A DNA stretch of 5,933 nt, from NCBI GenBank assembly GCA_007129055.1, contig SKWE01000060.1, positions 1 to 5,933 of the forward strand, given 5' to 3'. This DNA is from Syntrophomonadaceae bacterium (GTDB lineage: Bacteria; Bacillota; Dethiobacteria; DTU022). The notes under the pieces were generated by a model. That model was not told where the DNA came from. It saw only the letters and a list, made by a program, of their open reading frames with translations, and did not search any database. The position numbers and the translations under genes are program-made. Positions 1-5,933 of this stretch are shown here, one piece after another (the first letter of the stretch is position 1; each line of letters starts with the position of its first letter).

Positions 1-10
1 TCGAACTAAT

Positions 11-18
11 AGAGGGGG
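11..18 (+). promoter_or_regulatory. Ribosome binding site of comM
   Basis: The purine run AGAGGGGG lies 8 nt upstream of the GTG at 27, which is normal spacing. It supports GTG as the start codon. The protein beginning there (MLAKVYSCAIHGI) also matches the usual ComM/YifB N-terminus. Only 26 nt precede the gene, so no promoter can be judged. A TAA at 7-9 and a TAG at 10-12 could close an upstream gene, but this cannot be shown. Confidence 0.75.
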
Positions 19-26
19 TATTTTCA

Positions 27-1556
27 GTGCTGGCAAAAGTTTATTCCTGTGCCATCCACGGCATCCAAGGCATCCCAATGGAAGTTGAAGTAGATATTAC
101 AGACGGCCTGCCTGCTTTCGATATTATAGGGCTGCCCGATACAGCTGTTCGTGAAGCAAAAGACAGGGTGCGTTCGGCGATCAGAAACAGCGGTTATTCA
201 TTCCCTTATTCTCGAATTACAGTTAATCTCGCCCCGGCGGACTTAAAAAAAGAAGGATCGGGCTTTGACCTGGCTATTGCAGTAGGCCTCCTGGCAGCAA
301 CAGGGCAAATACCGAAAACAGAAAAGTTGCATAGCTCTTTATTTGTCGGTGAACTCTCACTGGATGGAAACCTGCGTAGAATTAACGGAGCACTGGCTAT
401 GGCCCTCTCTTTAAGCGAGATTAATGATTACAGCAGCAAAGTTTTCTTTCTACCCTCTACAAACAGCGCAGAAGCTTCGCTGGTTGAAATATTGAAAGTT
501 AAAGGTGTTGACTCTTTAAATCAAGTGGCTGAATACCTTTCAGGAAAAGTGGATATTCCAACGGAAAACCCTGTTCTGAATTTTAACCCTGAGAACACGA
601 ACGATCTCGATTTCAACGAAGTCAAAGGGCAGCAAACAGCTAAAAGGGCCCTGGAGGTTGCAGCAGCAGGCGCGCATAACATCTTATTCTATGGTCCCCC
701 AGGAAGCGGGAAAACAATGCTGGCCAAAAGAATCCCTTCCATATTGCCTGCACCAACCCTGGATGAAATTCTGGAGATAACCAGGATCCACAGTGTGGCC
801 GGTCAGTTAAAACCGGAGCAGCCGCTTGTTCAGGCAAGGCCTTTTCGCAGTCCACACCACAGCGCTTCCGCTGCCGGTATAATCGGCGGAGGGAAACTGC
901 CGCGCCCGGGTGAAGTCAGCCTCGCCCACCTGGGGGTCTTATTTTTTGACGAGCTACCGGAATATAACAGGGAAGTACTTGAAGCTTTACGCCAACCGCT
1001 GGAGGATCACCAGGTAACGATAACAAGAGCCGCGGCAACAGTTACTTTTCCTGCAGATTTTATTTTTGTCGGTTCAATGAATCCCTGTCCCTGCGGCAAT
1101 TATGGTGACCCAAAAATTGAATGCCGCTGCAGCCCTGCACAGGTCCACCGCTACCGTTCAAAGCTTTCCGGCCCCCTGATCGACCGCATTGATATACAGG
1201 TGGAAGTTCCGGCCATCAAGTACGAACAACTGCATGAAGGCGGTGAGGGTGAAAGCTCAATTGAAATTCAAGAACGTGTTGAGCAGGCCAGGCAGATTCA
1301 GCGCTCCCGCTTTAAAAAAATTAAAGTTAACTCCAATGCCGGCTTAAAGGCAAGGCATTTTGAAAAATACTGTCCCTTAACCGGTGAAGCAAGACAGTTG
1401 CTGCGCAAATCCTTTCAAACCCTTAATCTTTCAATGCGCGCCCACGACCGCATTATTAAGGTTGCGCGAACTATAGCCGACCTGGAGGGTGTAGAACTGA
1501 TTGAAGCAACCCATATTGCCGAAGCAGTGCAGTATAGAAGCCTGGACAGACAATAG
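27..1556 (+). CDS. comM: YifB/ComM family Mg-chelatase-like AAA+ ATPase
   Basis: A complete 509-residue cytoplasmic ATPase, about the usual family length. Residues 1-170 form the N-terminal ChlI-type domain with a Lon-protease-like fold; GLPD at 35-38 and the NLAPADLKKEGSGFDLA stretch near 67-83 are typical. The AAA+ Mg-chelatase domain follows, with Walker A GPPGSGKT (223-230), the conserved RPFRSPHH (271-278), Walker B LFFDE (305-309), a sensor-1 Asn at 352 and a probable arginine finger in the DRID motif (Arg387). Four cysteines (354, 356, 366, 368) form the family's CPCG...CxC cluster. The C-terminal Mg_chelatase_C helical domain spans about 410-509. In Vibrio and Haemophilus, ComM is a hexameric helicase that promotes branch migration during natural transformation. 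Its role in Bacillota, which usually use RadA for that step, is less clear. All key residues are present. It is probably not a magnesium chelatase subunit, because no chlorophyll or cobalamin genes are nearby. Confidence 0.95.
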   Translation: MLAKVYSCAIHGIQGIPMEVEVDITDGLPAFDIIGLPDTAVREAKDRVRSAIRNSGYSFPYSRITVNLAPADLKKEGSGFDLAIAVGLLAATGQIPKTEKLHSSLFVGELSLDGNLRRINGALAMALSLSEINDYSSKVFFLPSTNSAEASLVEILKVKGVDSLNQVAEYLSGKVDIPTENPVLNFNPENTNDLDFNEVKGQQTAKRALEVAAAGAHNILFYGPPGSGKTMLAKRIPSILPAPTLDEILEITRIHSVAGQLKPEQPLVQARPFRSPHHSASAAGIIGGGKLPRPGEVSLAHLGVLFFDELPEYNREVLEALRQPLEDHQVTITRAAATVTFPADFIFVGSMNPCPCGNYGDPKIECRCSPAQVHRYRSKLSGPLIDRIDIQVEVPAIKYEQLHEGGEGESSIEIQERVEQARQIQRSRFKKIKVNSNAGLKARHFEKYCPLTGEARQLLRKSFQTLNLSMRAHDRIIKVARTIADLEGVELIEATHIAEAVQYRSLDRQ

Positions 1557-1579
1557 AAAAGACAGGCGCTTGTTTGTCA

Positions 1580-1606
1580 GGGGGACAAAAGTTAAAAACC
1601 GTCCCC
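1580..1606. repeat. GGGGAC/GTCCCC inverted repeat, REP/REPIN-like
   Basis: GGGGGAC (1580-1586) and its complement GTCCCC (1601-1606) flank a 14-nt A-rich loop, giving a 6-bp GC-rich stem. Read on the minus strand the element is GGGGACGGTTTTTAAC followed by TTTTGTCCCCCTGAC. This resembles the short GGGGACGGTT...GTCCCC palindromes that I recall being dispersed between genes in several clostridial genomes, so a REP-like mobile palindrome is one reading. An outer GACA (1561-1564)/TGTC (1575-1578) pair lies just upstream. No T tract follows the stem on the plus strand, so a classical intrinsic terminator for comM is less likely. Only one copy is in this window, so its repetitive nature is inferred. 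Confidence 0.5.
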
Positions 1607-1702
1607 TATATCTTGTTGGTTTCCACCTGGCTTGCAATAAATATAGATTAAGGCAGGATAGTGGGTATCGCCTGGAGTATTCTAGTAATGAGGTGAAACG
1701 CT
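1607..1702 (+). promoter_or_regulatory. Leader of the amidase gene with RBS
   Basis: This is the part of the 146-nt comM-amidase gap between the inverted repeat and the amidase start. GAGGTGA at 1690-1696 is a strong ribosome binding site, 6 nt before the ATG at 1703. The AT-rich stretch at 1636-1650 could hold a -10 element such as TATAGA (1642-1647), with TTGGTT (1616-1621) as a poor -35. The spacing of 20 nt is too long, so no promoter can be called with confidence. Because there is also no clear terminator after comM, read-through from comM into the amidase is possible. Confidence 0.4.
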
Positions 1703-3940
1703 ATGAAACGTATCGCGCTGATCTTCATTGTTATAATAATTATGATCTCCGGGTTTCTGTTTTACATTAATATCCCTCCGGACAGAGAAGATGCAGATTT
1801 AGATGAAAGGCCGTCTGCCATCAGAAGTCCGGTTCTTATTAAAGATGAAATAATGTTTGTTTCAGCAAAAATTGTATTTAATGAACTTGGAGCATTGACA
1901 GAATGGGATGAAGAAAGTAATTCATATATTGCCACTGCCGGTGTTTTTCAGATAGAAGTTCCCCTGGATGAAGAAGATTTAATTATTAATAATGTTAAAA
2001 CAAAGTGGCAATCTCCTGTTATCGAAAATAACAATGTAATATATATCCCGATTAAAGAGTTTGCACACACCATCGAGACCTTTGCCCAGTGGGACTTTCA
2101 AACCAGGTCATTGTGGCTAAAGGTTCCCTCTCAGTTTGATCCGGAAACCGGTATAGATGGCAACGGTCCCCTGCTGCATGTGGCTTATCCCCCGGAAGGA
2201 CTTTTTTCTTATTACGGCAATAAGCTGTTTCTATTCGGCACTACCCAATCATACTCTAATGTGGATGTGACAGTTAATGGCGAACCGGTTGAAATACTTG
2301 ATTCCAGGACCGGCAATTTTCTTACCATGGTAGATATACCCCGGGGGGAAGAATACCCCGTAATTGTAAACGCAACGGGCCCATCAGGAGAAACGGTGGT
2401 TGAAAGGAGGGTTATCTATCCGGAATGGTGGGATAAGATGCCCCGTGATCCCCTTACCTTACACCCTTCCCGTCTGCTGCCGGGAGAAAACCAGGTATTG
2501 AAAATGGGAGATAAAGTGCAAATTGCTTTCCAGGGTAGTCCCGGCGCTGACGCTTTTTTCCAAATCGGCAACAGAGAAGACATTTACGAAATGACTGAGC
2601 GCCTATATCCAGCCGGGCCGCCCGGCAGCGGAGGAATCTATACCGCCGAATATGTTGTAAAGGAAGCTGATATTCCGGAAACGGGAGTCACACCCCCCCT
2701 GGACGTTACAGTTACCATGCAAAGAGGAGATGAAAAATTAACCCGTAAACTGCCTGGCTCCCTCTCTTTTTATGCCGGAAATATATACAAGATGGTCCGG
2801 GTCAAACCGGAAAATGAACTTAAGAACAGCGGTTGGCTGTACAGGGTAAATGATGACCAGGTAAACCTGCTGGGAACTACCCTTGGCGGAACAGGCCACC
2901 CGACAAGCGCTATTCGCTACCTGGTAGAAGGAACAGATTATAAAGTAACGGGCAGATCGGGAAACTTTTACAGGGTTGATATTGATGGTTTTAACACTTA
3001 CCTGATTAATAGTAACGTAGTCACTGAATTAGCATTGCCAGGCGAGCCTGAGGCTTCAATTACAGAAATAGGTTTTAACGAAACCGAAGAAAAAATTACT
3101 ATACAGCTGGTTAGCAACAGCAGATATCCATTTGCCATTAATGATGGCTTAAGAAGCCTGGAATTTGAACTTTTCGTTGTGCGGAAAAGCGAATCACTGG
3201 TTATTCCCGAACATGAAGAATCGGCAGTTCGCTTAGAATTAGCAGATGTAGATGAATCCAGAATAAACATATTAAAGCTGGATATAGAAGTTGATTATGA
3301 CATGGCCGGGTTTTATCCCTACTGGAACGAACAGGGGTTAGTTGTAGAGCTAATTAAGCCTATGGATAATAGCAATCCTGATAATCCCTTGGCAGGAAAA
3401 ACTATAATTGTTGATCCTGGCCACGGTGGAAATGACACCGGAGCCACCGGACCGGGAGCACTAAATGAAAAGGATGTTGTGTTGGCCATGAGCCTCTATT
3501 TGGAAGACTACCTGACCCGGGAAGGCGCGAATGTGATCATGACCCGCACTGAAGATGTTTTTGTAAACCTGTATGACCGCCCGGAAAACATCGATGATTA
3601 TAATGCCGATCTATTTATCAGCGTGCACGCCAATGCCCATGCTCACAATGCTCCGGCTACTGATGTGCGCGGCATAATGATTTTATATAATTACACTCAT
3701 AATGAGAAACTGGCCGACATAATGCTCGATACCATGGTGGAAGAAACTGACCTGCCCAGGTTCAGAACCTGGAGAAGAAATATTGCCGTGATAAGGCATC
3801 CCCATGTGCCGTCGGTTTTAGTTGAAGCGGGTTACATGATGCACCCCGATGACAACTGGTACATATTGCATCCCAGGGGCCAGAAAGAAATAGCGAGGGC
3901 TATGATGCTGGGTATAAAAAGGTTTTTCTCAGAGGATTAG
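1703..3940 (+). CDS. Exported multidomain N-acetylmuramoyl-L-alanine amidase (Amidase_3)
   Basis: A zinc amidase predicted to cut the bond between N-acetylmuramic acid and L-alanine in peptidoglycan, acting outside the membrane. Residues 4-23 are a hydrophobic signal sequence or anchor after MKR; no clear signal peptidase site is visible. Residues 40-142 look like a copper-amine-oxidase N-terminal (stalk) domain, with two similar halves each ending in a W-D/E segment. Residues 158-240 resemble an Ig-like domain (VTVNGEPVEI), 250-357 a second beta-rich domain, 362-443 an SH3-like fold (GNFYRVDIDGFNTYLI), and 450-552 an AMIN-like domain. The catalytic Amidase_3 domain is about 567-743: DPGHGG (571-576, zinc ligand His574), Glu589 in NEKD, His642 in SVHAN, and the catalytic Glu708 in VLVEAGY. 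The usual GFxSN after that Glu is replaced by GYMMHP. The family is certain, while the accessory domains are read by eye. The role (cell separation, sporulation or germination) cannot be decided here. Confidence 0.92.
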   Translation: MKRIALIFIVIIIMISGFLFYINIPPDREDADLDERPSAIRSPVLIKDEIMFVSAKIVFNELGALTEWDEESNSYIATAGVFQIEVPLDEEDLIINNVKTKWQSPVIENNNVIYIPIKEFAHTIETFAQWDFQTRSLWLKVPSQFDPETGIDGNGPLLHVAYPPEGLFSYYGNKLFLFGTTQSYSNVDVTVNGEPVEILDSRTGNFLTMVDIPRGEEYPVIVNATGPSGETVVERRVIYPEWWDKMPRDPLTLHPSRLLPGENQVLKMGDKVQIAFQGSPGADAFFQIGNREDIYEMTERLYPAGPPGSGGIYTAEYVVKEADIPETGVTPPLDVTVTMQRGDEKLTRKLPGSLSFYAGNIYKMVRVKPENELKNSGWLYRVNDDQVNLLGTTLGGTGHPTSAIRYLVEGTDYKVTGRSGNFYRVDIDGFNTYLINSNVVTELALPGEPEASITEIGFNETEEKITIQLVSNSRYPFAINDGLRSLEFELFVVRKSESLVIPEHEESAVRLELADVDESRINILKLDIEVDYDMAGFYPYWNEQGLVVELIKPMDNSNPDNPLAGKTIIVDPGHGGNDTGATGPGALNEKDVVLAMSLYLEDYLTREGANVIMTRTEDVFVNLYDRPENIDDYNADLFISVHANAHAHNAPATDVRGIMILYNYTHNEKLADIMLDTMVEETDLPRFRTWRRNIAVIRHPHVPSVLVEAGYMMHPDDNWYILHPRGQKEIARAMMLGIKRFFSED

Positions 3941-4009
3941 CCGTATGGCTTTATCAGGTAGTGTGTTGGATTTTCCACCGAAGGTGATGGCGATTTAGGC
4001 AGGCAACAT
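3941..4009. other. Convergent intergenic gap without clear terminator
   Basis: This 69-nt spacer separates the 3' ends of the amidase and yraN. The only local dyads are short: AGCC-GTAT-GGCT at 3939-3950, which overlaps the amidase stop codon and is followed by TTTATC, and CACC-GAA-GGTG at 3976-3986. Each has a 4-bp stem. Neither is convincing as an intrinsic terminator, so the two transcripts may overlap or end by another mechanism. Confidence 0.45.
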
Positions 4010-4378
4010 TTAATTAAGAATCCCCCTGATGTGGTTGATCGATTTAACTTGAAGGCTCTTCCTGTCCAACATAACGGCGACAAGATCTATGCGGGCAGGA
4101 TATTCGTTTTTGGACTTAGCTTTCAGGTAATATTGGGCCAGCCGGTAGAGGCGGCGGCTTTTATCGGTATTAATTGACTCTTCCGGGCTGCCAAAAGTCA
4201 TTCCTGTTTTGGTTCTTACTTCCACGAATACAAGGGTTTTATCTTCAGCAGCAATTATATCTATTTCACCTAGTGGACAGCGGTAGTTAGTTTCAATTAT
4301 CCGGCAACCTTTTTCTTCAAGCAAAGAACGAGCTGCTTCCTCGCCCTTTTTACCAACCAGTTTTCTTTCCAGGGTCAT
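4010..4378 (-). CDS. yraN: YraN/UPF0102 family putative nuclease-fold protein
   Basis: A complete 122-residue protein of the usual family length. Family signatures are the N-terminal GKKGEEAA (9-16), NYRCPLGEIDIIA (31-43), FVEVRTK (51-57), FGSPEESI (62-69) and RIDLVAV (96-102). The pattern Glu38-Asp40 ... Glu53-x-Arg55 resembles the PD-(D/E)XK endonuclease core, with Arg at 55 where many members have Lys and a Lys at 57. This Arg/Lys swap is seen elsewhere in the family and need not mean inactivity. The biochemical function of YraN is not firmly established; a nucleic-acid role is inferred from the fold and from its frequent position beside rnhB. The ATG at 4378 is supported by AGGGAG six nt upstream. 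It starts 23 nt after the rnhB stop, which indicates one transcript. Confidence 0.93.
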   Translation of the reverse strand: MTLERKLVGKKGEEAARSLLEEKGCRIIETNYRCPLGEIDIIAAEDKTLVFVEVRTKTGMTFGSPEESINTDKSRRLYRLAQYYLKAKSKNEYPARIDLVAVMLDRKSLQVKSINHIRGILN

Positions 4379-4401
4379 CTAATACTCCCTTTACACAAAT
4401 T

Positions 4402-5166
4402 CTATTTAACGCTAAATGAGACCCTGTGTTCGGAGCATGGGCCGCATTCTATTAATGCCTGCCTGTGAGCTAATGTTCCATAACCCTTGTTGCTGTCAAA
4501 GCCATATTGCGGGTATAAGTTATGCAGGTTAGACATGATCTTATCCCTGGTTACTTTAGCCAGGATTGAAGCTGCTGCAATTGACATTGAGCGTTTGTCA
4601 CCGGCAGTTAATGCCTTTTGCTGCAAGGGATACCGGGGAATTTTGAAGCCGTCAACCAGGAGATAATCCGGTTCTGTTTTTAGCCTTTCAACAGCCCGTT
4701 TCATGGCCAGCATCGAAGCTGCATGAATATTTATTCGATCTATCTCATCCCTGGAGGCGCTACCGATGCCGTAATCTACTGCCCTGATTATAATTTCTTC
4801 AAACAGTTCCTCACGTTTAGCTGCCGACAATTGCTTTGAATCATTGATCCCTTCAATCTTAGTTCCGGGGTCAAATATAACAGCAGCAGCAACCACCGGA
4901 CCGGCCAGCGGACCCCTGCCCGCCTCATCAATACCGGCAATTAAGCTAAATCCCTTCTGCCAGAGGATTTTTTCCTCAGCTAACATTTTTTCAAGGCGTG
5001 CATTTTCAAGAAGCTTTAGCTCTTTTTTCCTCAGGAAGCGATTCAGAAGACTGACAACCCCTTTTCTATTATCATCCCGGAGCATCGCTTCCTCGGCTGA
5101 AGTTATTTCAACTTTTCCTTCCAGGTATCGCTCCAATTCAGCGATAGTCATTTGTCTATAGTTCAA
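4402..5166 (-). CDS. rnhB: Ribonuclease HII
   Basis: A 254-residue ribonuclease HII, a cytoplasmic metal-dependent enzyme that cuts the RNA strand of RNA-DNA hybrids and nicks 5' of single ribonucleotides in DNA. The four acidic catalytic residues can be assigned: Asp80 and Glu81 in GIDEAGRGPLAGPVVAAAV, Asp172 in LLVDGF, and Asp190 in AGDKRSMSIAAASILAKVTRD. The Gly-Arg-Gly loop at 83-85 is the element that senses the ribo-deoxyribo junction. NKGYGT (226-231) and HRVSF (247-251) close the domain. Residues 1-70 are a charged, helix-rich N-terminal extension also found in the Bacillus-type enzyme and absent from shorter proteobacterial ones. The start is TTG at 5166, chosen because of its ribosome binding site; the alternative ATG at 5151 would remove five residues. 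It lies 39 nt downstream of rbgA on the same strand and is probably co-transcribed with it. Confidence 0.96.
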   Translation of the reverse strand: MNYRQMTIAELERYLEGKVEITSAEEAMLRDDNRKGVVSLLNRFLRKKELKLLENARLEKMLAEEKILWQKGFSLIAGIDEAGRGPLAGPVVAAAVIFDPGTKIEGINDSKQLSAAKREELFEEIIIRAVDYGIGSASRDEIDRINIHAASMLAMKRAVERLKTEPDYLLVDGFKIPRYPLQQKALTAGDKRSMSIAAASILAKVTRDKIMSNLHNLYPQYGFDSNKGYGTLAHRQALIECGPCSEHRVSFSVK

Positions 5167-5173
5167 TTAACAA

Positions 5174-5179
5174 CCCCCT
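5174..5179 (-). promoter_or_regulatory. Ribosome binding site selecting the TTG start of rnhB
   Basis: On the minus strand AGGGGG ends 7 nt before the TTG at 5166, which is ideal spacing. The in-frame ATG at 5151 lies 22 nt from the same site and has no purine run of its own. TTG is therefore the better start. The site resembles the one in front of comM (AGGGGGT with similar spacing). Confidence 0.7.
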
Positions 5180-5205
5180 GATAACAGCTAAATTCACGTC
5201 TTCTT

Positions 5206-5933
5206 CTAAAGCGGAGGTTCTTCGATAGTAAATCTGCCAAGAGAGCCATTTTGAAAATCGCGCAGGATAATACCGGCAGTTCTTATTGGATCAACCTTGC
5301 CTTCAGAAATCAGGCACCCCTGGGACAATCCAACCTGGTGAAAAATATTTTCAGCGCTGCCCGGTTTTAATACTTTATAGCGCTGCAACAGATCGCTTTC
5401 CCTGCCTTTATCAAGGTAGAGTTGAATTAACCACAGCACTATCTCGTCTATGCCGATACGTTCAGGGGGCATTGCTCCGACCACGGCGAGCGGAAGGGTT
5501 GTATCTTCCGCTATCCTGGGCCAAAGCACGCCTGGAGTATCTAACAGCTCCAAACCCGGTGTCAACTTGATCCACTGTCTTCCCCTGGTTATTCCAGGCT
5601 GATTTGCCGTCCTGGTTACTGCTTTCTTAACTACATAATTAATAAGCGTAGACTTACCTACATTTGGGATCCCAACAAACATCATTCTTAAGGGTCTTTT
5701 GATCCTTGAAGGGCGTAAATTGTCCTCTTCTTTTTTGAGAAAGGAAATTAGCTGATTCAAATACTTTTTGCTGTGCACACTAAAAGGCATTGCATATTGA
5801 TTATCAGCACGATAATAAGAAAGCCAGCGCTCAGTAACAGCTTCTTCGGCCCTGTCAGCCTTGTGCAGCAGGTGAAGATGCTTTTTGTTGCCAAGCAAAC
5901 CGGCAATAGCAGGGTTACGACTGCTGATGGGAA
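5206..5933 (-). CDS. rbgA: Ribosome biogenesis GTPase RbgA/YlqF, 5' end outside window
   Basis: A circularly permuted GTPase that in Bacillus subtilis acts late in 50S subunit assembly. The reading frame stays open to the right edge, and the first complete codons there read PISSRNPAIAG, a conserved RbgA segment. The TTG at 5898 is therefore an internal Leu codon and not the start. By comparison with the B. subtilis protein about 35 N-terminal residues are missing, including the WFPGHM region. Counting from that Pro as residue 1, the permuted order is G4 (23-26), then G1 P-loop GIPNVGKS (87-94), G2 Thr in PGIT (112-115), G3 DTPG (131-134), and a C-terminal RNA-binding helical domain ending in GRFTIEEPPL. 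The G4 motif reads HKAD instead of NKAD. The G5 region (FSVHSKKYL) also lacks the usual glycine. G1-G3 are intact. Family assignment is firm; it is the first visible gene of the rbgA-rnhB-yraN operon. Confidence 0.93.
   Translation of the reverse strand, partial: PISSRNPAIAGLLGNKKHLHLLHKADRAEEAVTERWLSYYRADNQYAMPFSVHSKKYLNQLISFLKKEEDNLRPSRIKRPLRMMFVGIPNVGKSTLINYVVKKAVTRTANQPGITRGRQWIKLTPGLELLDTPGVLWPRIAEDTTLPLAVVGAMPPERIGIDEIVLWLIQLYLDKGRESDLLQRYKVLKPGSAENIFHQVGLSQGCLISEGKVDPIRTAGIILRDFQNGSLGRFTIEEPPL

Noticed and set aside
640..855. Minus-strand open frame opposite the comM P-loop region
   Set aside because: It is the complement of the conserved Walker A region and has no independent coding signal or ribosome binding site.
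27..1556. Magnesium chelatase subunit for chlorophyll or cobalamin synthesis
   Set aside because: The N-terminal Lon-like domain, the four-cysteine cluster and the overall length identify the YifB/ComM family, and no chelatase partner genes are nearby.
1669..1680. CGCCTGGAGTAT, also present at 5529-5540
   Set aside because: About one exact 12-mer match is expected by chance in a window of this length, and the second copy lies within rbgA coding sequence.
1501..1770. Open frame of 89 codons spanning the comM 3' end, the gap and the amidase 5' end
   Set aside because: It overlaps two well-supported genes in another frame, has no recognisable family features and crosses the inverted repeat. 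It is most likely chance.
2998..3270. Minus-strand open frame inside the amidase
   Set aside because: It is opposite the SH3-like/AMIN-like region of a clear gene, is Ser/Leu-rich, and shows no family features.
4844..5161. Open frame of 105 codons antisense to rnhB
   Set aside because: It lies wholly opposite the conserved RNase HII coding sequence and has a low-complexity Ser/Arg/Phe composition typical of a shadow frame.
5286..5570. Plus-strand open frame opposite rbgA
   Set aside because: It is antisense to conserved GTPase coding sequence and has no recognisable motif.
5896..5898. TTG as the start codon of rbgA
   Set aside because: The frame is open upstream to the window edge and encodes PISSRNPAIAG, a conserved internal RbgA segment, so this TTG is an internal Leu codon.

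Overview
The window is an ordinary chromosomal segment from a bacterium, most likely a Bacillota lineage of the Clostridia type. The evidence is a leftward rbgA-rnhB-yraN block (a gene order common in Bacillota), strong purine-rich ribosome binding sites with GTG and TTG starts, and a large exported amidase with a copper-amine-oxidase-type stalk domain, an architecture common in Clostridia. The genus cannot be fixed from this sequence alone. No phage, transposase, CRISPR array, tRNA or rRNA is visible.

Layout. Two blocks of genes converge near 3941-4009. The rightward block holds a complete comM/yifB-type AAA+ ATPase (27-1556). After a 146-nt gap containing a GGGGAC/GTCCCC inverted repeat, it continues with a complete 745-residue multidomain N-acetylmuramoyl-L-alanine amidase (1703-3940). 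The leftward block, read from the right edge, holds rbgA/ylqF (5' end cut off by the window), rnhB (5166-4402) and yraN (4378-4010). Gaps of 39 and 23 nt within it indicate one operon.

How they fit together. RbgA matures the large ribosomal subunit, RNase HII removes ribonucleotides and RNA-DNA hybrids from DNA, YraN is a putative nuclease-fold protein, and ComM is a DNA branch-migration ATPase in the bacteria where it has been studied. These are housekeeping functions linked by conserved neighbourhood rather than by one pathway. The amidase is an envelope enzyme and looks like a lineage-specific neighbour. In many Bacillota yifB/comM follows yraN on the same strand; here it is on the other strand with the amidase between, which suggests a local inversion or insertion.

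I found no convincing undescribed system. The points most worth a second look are the repeat-like palindrome upstream of the amidase, an Asn-to-His change in the G4 nucleotide-specificity motif of RbgA, the stalk/Ig-like/SH3-like/AMIN-like architecture of the amidase, and the broken gene order.
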